Positions 21,401 through 28,916 of a stretch of DNA of 34,201 nt are shown in pieces (position 1 is the first letter of the stretch; each line of letters begins with the position of its first letter). The notes below the pieces were generated by a model. The model had not been told where the DNA came from and ran no database searches. It worked only from the letters and a program-made list of their open reading frames with translations. The stretch comes from Priapulus caudatus (taxonomy: Eukaryota; Priapulida; Priapulimorpha; Priapulimorphida; Priapulidae). The translations under genes and the position numbers were made by a program. The stretch lies in NCBI RefSeq assembly GCF_000485595.1, contig NW_014578365.1:42975-77175 (forward strand), given 5' to 3'.

Positions 21401-21722
21401 CCCCTCCCAAAGTCCTAACCCTCATGTCCCTCCTCCTCCTCTTCCCCCTCCACAAGTCCTACCTCGTGTCCCCTCCTCCTCCTCCTCCTCCTCCCACAGT
21501 CGCTACCCATGCATGTCCCCTCCTCCTCCCCCTCCCCCACATCCACCCTCATGTCCCCTACCTCCTCCTCCTACCTCCTCCCACAGTCCTACCCTCGTTC
21601 CCCCTCCTTCCTCCTCCTCCGCGCCAAGTCCTTACCCATCATGTCCCGCTCCTCCTGTCCCTCCTCCTCCTCCTCCTCCCACAGTCCTACCCTCATGTCC
21701 TCTCCTCCTCCTCCCGCAGTGC
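15462..21722 (+). repeat. Intron 2 minisatellite, 38-bp pyrimidine-rich unit with acceptor-like CCCACAG
   Basis: The unit is CCCACAGTCCTACCCTCGTG followed by TCCCCTCCTCCTCCCCCT, with variable numbers of TCC. Over about 6.2 kb this is roughly 160 copies. Bases 15462 to about 20780 are full of indels; about 20790-21722 is much cleaner. Each unit presents a long pyrimidine tract plus CACAG, a strong 3' splice-site look-alike. The opposite strand is G-rich (GGGAGG words). All the long Pro/Ser/Leu frames here (up to 670 codons) are repeat translations. Confidence 0.95.
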
Positions 21723-21958
21723 TACCCGGATCTACTGAGACAGCACACGTCCGCACGGCTTTACTGTGATCTCATCATTTCCCTTCACTACCCTTATCTT
21801 GCGGAACTGTCCGGACACAAAATTCGAGTCTTACTAGGTCGGGTTACTCTGCGCTCAAAGTCTATAGACGCGTCGCGAACGTGGCGCCATCTGGTGTCAC
21901 CGTGGGATGAGTGTCCACGCTGCAGTCGCCACATCCTCGTGGTTTTGTTCATTGGCAG
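21723..21958 (+). other. Unique 3' end of PACSIN intron 2
   Basis: Non-repetitive sequence ending in the acceptor TTTTGTTCATTGGCAG. An open frame runs through it from the array but has no PACSIN similarity. The true acceptor has a weaker pyrimidine tract than the array's look-alikes. Confidence 0.75.
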
Positions 21959-22090
21959 GTGCGAGACAACCTGACGGACCAGGTCGCCGTGACGGTGAAG
22001 AACTGGCAGAAGGAGAACTACACGAAGCAGACGATACCTCGAGGCTACCACACGAGACAGGCGAAGGAGATGGAGGAAAACTTCAAGAGG
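21959..22090 (+). CDS. PACSIN: PACSIN coding exon 3
   Basis: A 132-base exon, 44 codons, phase 0 to 0, with acceptor GGCAG|GTGCG and donor AGG|GTATGG. It encodes F-BAR helix 2 sequence including VKNWQKENYTKQ and AKEMEENFKR, aligning with the family (IKNWQKEAFHKQ and KEAEDGFRK). Between them lies TIPRGYHTRQ at the place of the PACSIN wedge loop, which in vertebrates reads MMGGFKETKE. The loop tip is thus diverged. The frame runs on past the donor to a stop but loses similarity there. The next exon by similarity (AQKPW) is found on the opposite strand at 22291-22428. Confidence 0.92.
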
Positions 22091-22290
22091 GTATGGATAC
22101 GACAGAAAAAATACTTTCAAGACTACTGCCGCTTCATGCGGTGCTGGTATTCATCCGCCAGTGCATTGTGAGAGCGGATGCCACAGAACATGACAGAAAT
22201 TTCCTTGGAGAGAAAAGAGAGAATTTCATGAGTCTCTAGTCAGATGATAGCTTTGCACACAGATCCATGAACACGTCGTTGAATGCTCAC

Positions 22291-22428
22291 CTCGTCTGCG
22301 CTCTTCGCCGGGTCCTGCTGGGAGTTTCTCTCCTGTAGGATGGCCGTCCGCTCCTTCCGGCACGCCCCGTGGTAGTCGCTCTTCGCTTTACTCACCTTCT
22401 CATACTGCTTAGACCACGGTTTCTGCGC
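22291..22428 (-). CDS. PACSIN: PACSIN coding exon 4, in inverted orientation
   Basis: Read on the minus strand, this is a perfect exon: acceptor AATTTCTGTTTCAG|GC, 46 open codons, donor GAG|GTGAGC. It encodes AQKPWSKQYEKVSKAKSDYH, then GACRKERTAILQERNSQQDP and AKSADE. The family continues after FRK with AQKPWAKKLKEV and ACKEEKLA, so this is exactly the segment missing between exon 3 (ends FKR) and exon 5 (starts KDKLK). Its phase, 0 to 0, fits both neighbours. No copy in the gene's orientation is visible, although the 681-base gap could hide one. As assembled it cannot be cis-spliced into the PACSIN transcript. A local inversion or an assembly flip must be assumed; see the head-to-head array at 22720-22940. 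Confidence 0.93.
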
Positions 22429-22719
22429 CTGAAACAGAAATTGTTGGCCGAGGGCCAGCTCTGCTCATCCAGAACTACACCGAAACAATTATAATTACAG
22501 CAATCTGTGAAATCTTTGTTTCCATCCTCCCTGATAATTAGTGGAAGCGCTTACAATGTCGCACTAACACACTGGCACAGACATCACGTTTTTTTACCAC
22601 TTTACAACTGATGATATTTGTACTTGTTGGCATGGCAAGGTCACTGTCACCTTGATGAAGGGTGACTGACAGCTACTTTGTCTTTATGTCATCGACAGGC
22701 TGAAGCTAGGGAAGCAGAG

Positions 22720-22940
22720 GATCCATGACACGAGCACACAGATCCATGACACAAGCACACAGATCCATGACACGAGCACACAGATCCATGACACGAGCAC
22801 ACAGATCCATGACACGAGCACACAGATCCATGACACGAGCACACAGATCCATGACACAAGATGTGCTCGTGTCATGGATCTGTGTGCTCGTGTCACAGGT
22901 GTGTGTGCTTGTGTCATGGGTGCGTGTACACGTGTCATAT
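22720..22940. repeat. 21-bp minisatellite arranged head to head
   Basis: Bases 22720-22859 hold about seven direct copies of GATCCATGACACGAGCACA plus CA. From 22860 the same unit continues in reverse complement (TGTGCTCGTGTCATGGATC) for two clear and one or two degenerate copies. The switch point forms a hairpin with stem GATCCATGACAC. One further forward copy (GCACACAGATCCATGAACACG) sits at about 22254-22275, just beyond the donor of the inverted exon 4. Confidence 0.9.
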
Positions 22941-23026
22941 CTGTCTGTCACCTTGTCATCCCACATCGCTTCCCACGACAGCACGTGTGAAATTCTCCAA
23001 CCCTTCCCCCCCTCTCCCGTGTCACG

Positions 23027-23152
23027 GACGAGCTGGCTTCCCCCTCAAGCCACGGACGAGCTAGCTTCCCCCTCGTGCCACGGACGAGCTGGCTTCCCCC
23101 TCAAGCCACGGACGAGCTAGCTTCCCCCTCGTGCCACGGACGAGCTGGCTTC
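23027..23152. repeat. 28-bp minisatellite running into the gap
   Basis: Units of 28 bases with core GACGAGCTGGCTTCCCCCTC alternate in two versions (CTGG with TCAAGCC, CTAG with TCGTGCC), making a 56-base higher-order unit. The array is cut off by the assembly gap. Confidence 0.9.
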
Positions 23153-23833
23153 NNNNNNNNNNNNNNNNNNNNNNNNNNNNNNNNNNNNNNNNNNNNNNNN
23201 NNNNNNNNNNNNNNNNNNNNNNNNNNNNNNNNNNNNNNNNNNNNNNNNNNNNNNNNNNNNNNNNNNNNNNNNNNNNNNNNNNNNNNNNNNNNNNNNNNNN
23301 NNNNNNNNNNNNNNNNNNNNNNNNNNNNNNNNNNNNNNNNNNNNNNNNNNNNNNNNNNNNNNNNNNNNNNNNNNNNNNNNNNNNNNNNNNNNNNNNNNNN
23401 NNNNNNNNNNNNNNNNNNNNNNNNNNNNNNNNNNNNNNNNNNNNNNNNNNNNNNNNNNNNNNNNNNNNNNNNNNNNNNNNNNNNNNNNNNNNNNNNNNNN
23501 NNNNNNNNNNNNNNNNNNNNNNNNNNNNNNNNNNNNNNNNNNNNNNNNNNNNNNNNNNNNNNNNNNNNNNNNNNNNNNNNNNNNNNNNNNNNNNNNNNNN
23601 NNNNNNNNNNNNNNNNNNNNNNNNNNNNNNNNNNNNNNNNNNNNNNNNNNNNNNNNNNNNNNNNNNNNNNNNNNNNNNNNNNNNNNNNNNNNNNNNNNNN
23701 NNNNNNNNNNNNNNNNNNNNNNNNNNNNNNNNNNNNNNNNNNNNNNNNNNNNNNNNNNNNNNNNNNNNNNNNNNNNNNNNNNNNNNNNNNNNNNNNNNNN
23801 NNNNNNNNNNNNNNNNNNNNNNNNNNNNNNNNN
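23153..23833. other. Assembly gap (681 N)
   Basis: Unknown sequence inside the intron that precedes exon 5. It could hide array expansion or other sequence relevant to the exon 4 inversion. Confidence 1.
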
Positions 23834-24032
23834 TCTCCTGTGTCACATTTCGTGTCGCTCCACTCAATTAAACATGGCGCATGATTGGAATTCTTCATAT
23901 ATTAATTTGTTTGTAATAGATATATATATATATATATATATCAGGAGTATATTATATAGATAAGATTAGATTTTACTATGATACTGACGGCAAGTGCTAT
24001 CATTGCCCTCTTTAGTTTCCGTGGTGCCACTG

Positions 24033-24250
24033 AATACTGTATAAGCTGTATATTTCGTGGTGGTTTAATTTTCGCGAATTTCGTGAACGCGTCCCCGACC
24101 GCGAAAATAACAACACGCGAAAATAACAACACCCCATTCTTCACTGATTCGGGAATTCACCGACTGTGAAATTAACCGCTCGCGAATTTGTTCGTCAGGT
24201 CTGAATTCGAGAAAATATCTCTACGCGAAAAATATGGCGTATACAGTATT
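24033..24250. mobile_element. MITE with imperfect about 28-bp inverted ends
   Basis: The left end AATACTGTATAAGCTGTATA is mirrored by a right end whose reverse complement is AATACTGTATACGCCATATT. The interior is rich in TTCGCGAA-type and CGCGAAAATAACAACA words and has no coding capacity. An (AT)n microsatellite lies just upstream (about 23919-23941). Confidence 0.7.
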
Positions 24251-24349
24251 TGGCAAGTTTTACAGCAACAAGTCGCCATCTCTGCGTGCGTCGGTGACGC
24301 GTCGTGACCGTAACGTTGTCATGGTAACGTTGTCATTGTCTCTCTGCAG

Positions 24350-24484
24350 AAGGACAAGTTGAAGGAGAGAGTGGAGAAGCTGGCAGATGAGAGCGCGCGC
24401 ACAAAGCTGAAGTACGAGCAGACGATCAAGGAACTCAACAACATGAACGCGGGTTACATGGAGGACAGAGGGACATGCGATCAG
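24350..24484 (+). CDS. PACSIN: PACSIN coding exon 5 (3' end obscured by minisatellite)
   Basis: Acceptor TCTCTGCAG|AAGG, phase 0. The exon encodes KDKLKERVEKLADESARTKL, then KYEQTIKELNNMNAGYMED: the start of F-BAR helix 4, like human KEKYEKSLKEL and QYMENMEQ. By comparison the exon should end MRQ or similar, GACATGCGACAG|GTAC, giving 126 bases and phase 0 into exon 6. In the assembly the last 18 bases are scrambled by indels (GACAGAGGGACATGCGATCAG), so the end near 24484 is approximate. The exon end and its donor are the founding unit of the array that follows. Copies reading TGA for CGA would bring a stop if a downstream donor were used. Confidence 0.88.
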
Positions 24485-25370
24485 GGGGTACGGGGGGTTA
24501 CATGGACGGGAGCCATGTGACCAGGTGACGCGGGTGGCGGTGTAATCGGAGGAGGACCATGTGAACAGGTACGGGGTTACATGGACGGACCATGTGACAG
24601 GTAACGGCGGGGTAGCATTGGAGGACGAATGCGACAGGGTACGCGGGTTACAGTGGAGGACATGCGACAGGTACCGCGGTTACATGGAGGACAGCTGACA
24701 GGTACGGGGGGTTACATGGAGGACATAAGTGACAGCGTACGAAACGGGTTAGCTGGAGGACATGTGACAGGTACGGTCCGGGTTTTACATGAGAGACAAT
24801 GTGACAGGTACGGGGGTTAGCATGGAGAACAATCGCGACAGGTAGCGAGGGTTACATGAGGACATTGCGTACAGGCACGGGCGGGGTTACATGGAGGATA
24901 AACAATGTGACAGGTAAGCGCGGGTTACATGAGGACATGCGTGGACAGGTACGGGGGTACATGGAGGGGACATGTGACAGGTAGCGGGGGGTTACATGGA
25001 GGACATGCGAGGGGCGCGAGAAGGTACGGGTGGTTACTGGAGGAGACATGGTGACAGGTACGCGGGGGGGTACAGTGCGGAGACATGTGACAGGTAAGCG
25101 CGGGGTTACCCATGGGATGGACCACTGGGCGATGGGACAGGGTACGGGGTTACAAGTGGAAGAGCATGTGATCAGGTACTCGGGTTACACTGGAGGAACA
25201 TGCTGACAGGTACGGGGTGTTACATGGAGCGACCATGTGACAGGTACGCGGGTTACACATGGAAGACATGTGACACGGTACCGGGGTTACATGGCGAGGA
25301 CAGTGTGACCAGGTACNTACATGGAGGACATGTGACATGAACGCGGGTTACATGGAGGACATGTGACAGG
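24447..25370 (+). repeat. Intron 5 minisatellite, about 31-bp unit made of exon 5 end plus donor
   Basis: The unit is GCGGGTTAC followed by ATGGAGGACATGTGACAG|GTAC (31 bases), repeated about 28 times. It contains the last 7-8 codons of exon 5 (AGYMED, M, Arg/stop, Q) and the CAG|GTAC donor. Copies between about 24467 and 25316 carry indel noise; the copies right of the single N at 25317 are clean. One clean copy (about 25337-25370) also contains ATGAACGCGGG, one more exon-derived stretch. Confidence 0.93.
25317..25317. other. Single-N join between noisy filler and clean contig
   Basis: Indel-rich array lies on the left and error-free repeat on the right. It is the counterpart of the join at 13002. 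Confidence 0.85.
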
Positions 25371-25680
25371 TACAGGGACCATGCGACAGGTACAGGGACC
25401 ATGCGACAGGTACAGGGACCATGCGACAGGTACGGGGGTTACATGGAGGACATGCGACAGGTACAGAGACCATGCGACAGGTACAGAGACCATGCGACAG
25501 CTAGAAACCTCATGCGACACGTCGTTGGGAAGATGTGTAACAGGTATGGTGGCCATGCGATAGGTAGAGACGACATGCGACAGGTAGGAGACATGATGTG
25601 ATGTGTGAAGTGTACTTGACACGCATACGAAATGTGTAGCGGCCATGTGACGAGCAGATTGGACATGCAACAGGTAAAAT
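25371..25680 (+). repeat. Derived repeats of the intron 5 donor unit
   Basis: Three perfect 20-base units (TACAGGGACCATGCGACAGG) at 25371-25430 are followed by diverged copies sharing CATGCGACAGGTA up to about 25675. All keep the GACAG|GTA core of the exon 5 donor, mostly with CGA instead of TGA. Confidence 0.85.
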
Positions 25681-25692
25681 AGACATGTGATG

Positions 25693-25857
25693 TGACATGG
25701 TGAGGAATGACATGGTGAGGAATGACATGGTGAGGAATGACATGGTGAGGAATGACATGGTGAGGAATGACATGGTGAGGAATGACATGGTGAGGAATGA
25801 CATGGTGAGGAATGACATGGTGAGGAATGACATGGTGAGGAATGACATGGTGATGTG
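25693..25857 (+). repeat. 15-bp tandem repeat, about 11 copies
   Basis: Perfect repeats of GACATGGTGAGGAAT. The GACATGG core resembles the preceding donor-derived units and each copy contains the donor-like TG|GTGAGG. The minus-strand His-Val-Ile-Pro frame is a repeat artefact. Confidence 0.93.
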
Positions 25858-25942
25858 TTAAACTCTTCACTATCTATCTAGTCGGGTGACGCCGTATATT
25901 CTCTGCGCCTGTCTCAGTGTTTTCTATCGACGTTGCTCGCAG

Positions 25943-26043
25943 GTGTTCGAACACTGTCAGTCTATGGAGCAGAAACGAATCGACTTCTTCAAGAAGGCCA
26001 TGCTGGATGTACACCGATGTCTGAATCTCGACGGCAGCCCCAA
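25943..26043 (+). CDS. PACSIN: PACSIN coding exon 6
   Basis: Acceptor GCTCGCAG|GTG, 33 codons plus two bases, donor AA|GTAGGT (phase 2). It encodes VFEHCQSMEQKRIDFFKKAM followed by LDVHRCLNLDGSP: the F-BAR stretch known as VFEQCQQFEEKRLRFF and VQKHLDLS in vertebrates. The very strong match confirms that helix 4 continues directly from exon 5 (MRQ|VFE). Confidence 0.95.
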
Positions 26044-26315
26044 GTAGGTGGCGGCGCATTGATTTGACGTAGAAGCAGCTAGGCTGTCTAATTTGAACTG
26101 AACAATTCTTGCAGGTGTTTTGGTTCTTTAGAGAGTGAAATTTTAAACATATGCACACGCAGACATGAATGCATGCATACGTGGACCCACACTTGTAGCA
26201 TATGCAGAACCTGTACGTTAGTGACTGTGTATGCGGGTGCTATCATATTTCCCCCTCTATATATTTCTTCTGAATTTCATTCCAATAGTGTGAATTTTAC
26301 TTCGCTCTACTTCAG

Positions 26316-26436
26316 AATCAAAATGGCGTACGTGGACATGCAAGTGGCGACTGAGGTTGCTGACAGTCACCTAGATGCAAAGTACTGGTCTGACAACTAC
26401 GGCGTTGGCATGGCGATGAACTGGCCGGTGTTTGAG
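26316..26436 (+). CDS. PACSIN: PACSIN coding exon 7 (end of F-BAR, GMAMNWP motif)
   Basis: Acceptor TACTTCAG|A. The first base completes the Lys codon from exon 6, then 40 codons run to donor GAG|GTAGGC (phase 0). It encodes IKMAYVDMQVATEVADSHLD then AKYWSDNYGVGMAMNWPVFE. GMAMNWP followed by (Q/V)FE is the best-conserved signature at the C-terminal end of the PACSIN F-BAR domain, so family membership is certain here. Confidence 0.96.
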
Positions 26437-26779
26437 GTAGGCACTCGAATGTTTGACCTATATGTCCTATAGATGGCGTCACCGTGCAGTAGTTGAGGGT
26501 GGAAATCACAAGTAGATGCCTTCCCTAGGCTGCAGGCATGAAGGAGTATGATACCAAAACAATAAAAATACTTGGAACGTGGTAGAAATAAATATAGACG
26601 AAATAAATTTGATCCATGCTAAATTAATATGTATGTTGAAATTGTATATTTCATTTAGATCTTTTGCTGGCATTCTGGAAAGCATTTTCCACAAGTTAGC
26701 TGAATCTCATCCTAATCTCCAATTGGTGATCCTGTCAACATGACTACTTTATTGAGCATAATTTATAATTATTAGCTCA

Positions 26780-27431
26780 TCTGACATAGTCAGATGCAGC
26801 TTGTAGAATCGCATGATCGTCCGTCCGTCCGTGCGAGCGTCCGTCCGTCCGTCCGTCCGTCAACAGTTGGGCACAAATCTTAACCGATCGACGTACGGTC
26901 ACGATATTCGGGACGTGGGGGGGTAATCCGAAAACGAGTTGGGATGTCGAAGCTGGGGGTCAAAGGTCAAAGGTCAAGAGGTGTAAAAGAAGGGGAACAT
27001 TTCACTCCTTAACTTAAGGTTAGGGAGGAACTGCAGACAATTGCGGCACAAATCTAAACGGGCTCGACGCTAGGCTCGTGTATAGTTGGTGTATAGGGCA
27101 TCATGGTAAGGAAAGCCATCATGTGGCCGAAATTGAGTTCACAGGTAAAGGTCAATGGGCACTAGGGCAGATTTTGGGAGACATTTTCTGAGAACATCGG
27201 TCTGACGGAACGCGATTGAATGAACTTTTTTGTTTCAGCAGGTGACCTAGGCATTTTTTATGGCATTATATGAAACGGACCATGAAAATCTAACTTTCTG
27301 CTGACATGCGCGTAGAGTAAGTGTCAGAATATACGCTTTTGACCTTCAAGAGGAGGGTTAACGGCCATGATTTGTTGAACTGTCTGTTAAGGAACGAATT
27401 CGACTAGCCGGGTTTGCTAGTAGTAATCTAA
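26780..27431 (+). mobile_element. Putative non-autonomous Helitron-like element in intron 7
   Basis: It starts TCTGACATAGTCAGATG after an A. It holds (GTCC)n at about 26818-26870 and repeated GGTCAAAGGTCAA words, and it ends with a hairpin (CTAGC and GCTAG around CGGGTTT) followed seven bases later by CTAA before a T. A 5' TC, a 3' hairpin plus CTRR, and insertion between A and T are Helitron hallmarks. No Rep/helicase coding is present. I recall similar TCTGAC and GTCCGTCC repeats as common in marine invertebrates, but that is unchecked. Boundaries are inferred from these motifs alone. Confidence 0.5.
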
Positions 27432-28273
27432 TACATGCCTGGATGTATGCAGGCTACAATGTCACAGTGAAATTTCAATAAAGCTAATTTGGTTATAAGA
27501 AGGTTTATGCTCGCTTAAATCGTATAATGTTCTATGGCATTTCGTACTGTCAGTATGTTTACAGTGTAACGTATGCCCACTGCAGTGGGCTACTGGCCAG
27601 TGGCATGTGTTGGTGGTACTGTGTAGTTTTTGCCATGCGTTTAATTGGTTACAGGTGGCAGCTGCTCTATTCGCAGCTCAGGGCTTGCGTAGGTAAAATG
27701 GGATGAGTGGCTTACGCTATTTCTGTGCTTGCAAATTGTTGTTGCTACTACGTAAATATGGGTAGCTTCCATCTTTTTAATTCTGAAGACAGCTAAACGT
27801 ACCGCGCCATTCTCGATGGGCGAACTTATTCATAACGATCCCAACCGAACATTCCTTTGAGAAGGTTCCTGATACCGCATTCCCTGTGCATTCCACTGTT
27901 TCGGCGTGTATGTGAACACATTTGGGACTAACAGGGTTTACTAGAATCCCACCACTCCACCACAGAGTCACCGCAGTAGACGTTAGATGAGCGCTGTCGC
28001 TCCGCGGCACTTGTTTTATATAAACCAATGGTAGTATCAATGCATTCTATGCATCTGTAAGTCATCTATCTTATACGAACAATGCAGAATAGTAAACTCT
28101 ATTGATCCTTATTACCGATAGAATATTCAGAAAACGACTTTCAAAATAGCACCGGGGCAGCACAAGTCTAAACAACCTCATAGCCCTGGTGTATCTTGCC
28201 TCCAGTAGATGGCGTCACCGTGTAGTGGCTGTAGTCGATGGCCTTCTCTCAGTTCTCGCTGTATATTTCGCAG
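27432..28273 (+). other. Remainder of PACSIN intron 7, no gene recognised
   Basis: Unique sequence. A minus-strand open frame at 27777-28040 (87 codons) has no recognisable domain. A short motif, TAGATGGCGTCACCGTG, at about 28207-28223 also occurs at 26471-26487. The acceptor of exon 8 is TATATTTCGCAG. Confidence 0.6.
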
Positions 28274-28401
28274 GAGTTTGATCCGGACGCGCCCGTCACG
28301 TCGACCGCCTCCAGGAAGTCTCGCTTCATGGGGGGCGCGGGGAACGAGGGAGCGCTGCTAGCGCCCAGCAACTCCAAGTTAGCCACCATCACTCAGAAAT
28401 C
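28274..28401 (+). CDS. PACSIN: PACSIN coding exon 8 (start of linker)
   Basis: Acceptor TATTTCGCAG|GAG, 42 codons plus two bases, donor TC|GTAAGT (phase 2). It starts EFDPDAPVTSTASRKSRFMG, immediately after NWPVFE of exon 7, then a Gly/Ala/Ser-rich segment ending KLATITQK. It corresponds to the start of the flexible linker between the F-BAR and SH3 domains. Sequence conservation is low here, as expected, so the assignment rests on position, phase and splice sites. Confidence 0.88.
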
Positions 28402-28602
28402 GTAAGTCTTGCCACTCCACTCTCCGACCACGGCAGTTACACGCCAGAACCCAGTTTAAAACATTCCAGAAGTTGAATGGTCGACTTATTTTATTGTTAT
28501 TTTTCTCCCTCGGCACCAACCTCCTAATTTCACTCGTCACCTGATCAAATTATCGTTTTAAGAATGTTAGGAATGTTCCAGTAGAGTCGTAGAGTTTTCC
28601 CC

Positions 28603-28641
28603 GTTCACGTTGACCTTCACGTTGACCTTCACGTTGACCTC
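28603..28641. repeat. 12-bp tandem repeat in intron 8
   Basis: About three copies of TTCACGTTGACC plus a partial one. Confidence 0.85.
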
Positions 28642-28916
28642 TTGTTCTGCATCGCATGCTACAATATACTCGACGTGAGGCTCACTATTGTAGAACGATC
28701 GCTGTTCATTTCGCCGTCGTTCGTGCGTCTGACTGTTCGCTTGGTGATAACCGGACGACCGTACGACATTCCTCATTGTTGGCGTAACTTTCTCCGTGAT
28801 CGCGATCTGTGTTTTTTGCGCGATTTTTTCTGCTTGCCTGCGGTGACTTCCATCTCATGGGGTCAGCCTCGCGCGGTTTTGTTGCCGTGGTAACTGCGCC
28901 TGTTTTCTCGGCGCAG

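Noticed and set aside
15462-21722. Very long Pro/Ser/Leu-rich open frames (up to 670 codons at 19239-21251)
   Set aside because: They are translations of a stop-poor 38-bp pyrimidine-rich minisatellite. All three plus frames give similar products, and no domain or splice support exists.
21719-21974. Open frame running into exon 3 from the intron 2 array
   Set aside because: It is in a different frame from exon 3 coding (it reads CETT after the acceptor) and shows no PACSIN similarity.
25439-25870. Minus-strand frame with repeated His-His-Val-Ile-Pro
   Set aside because: Translation of the perfect 15-bp repeat.
27777-28040. 87-codon minus-strand frame in intron 7
   Set aside because: No recognisable domain, no splice sites found that would make it an exon, and normal intronic composition.
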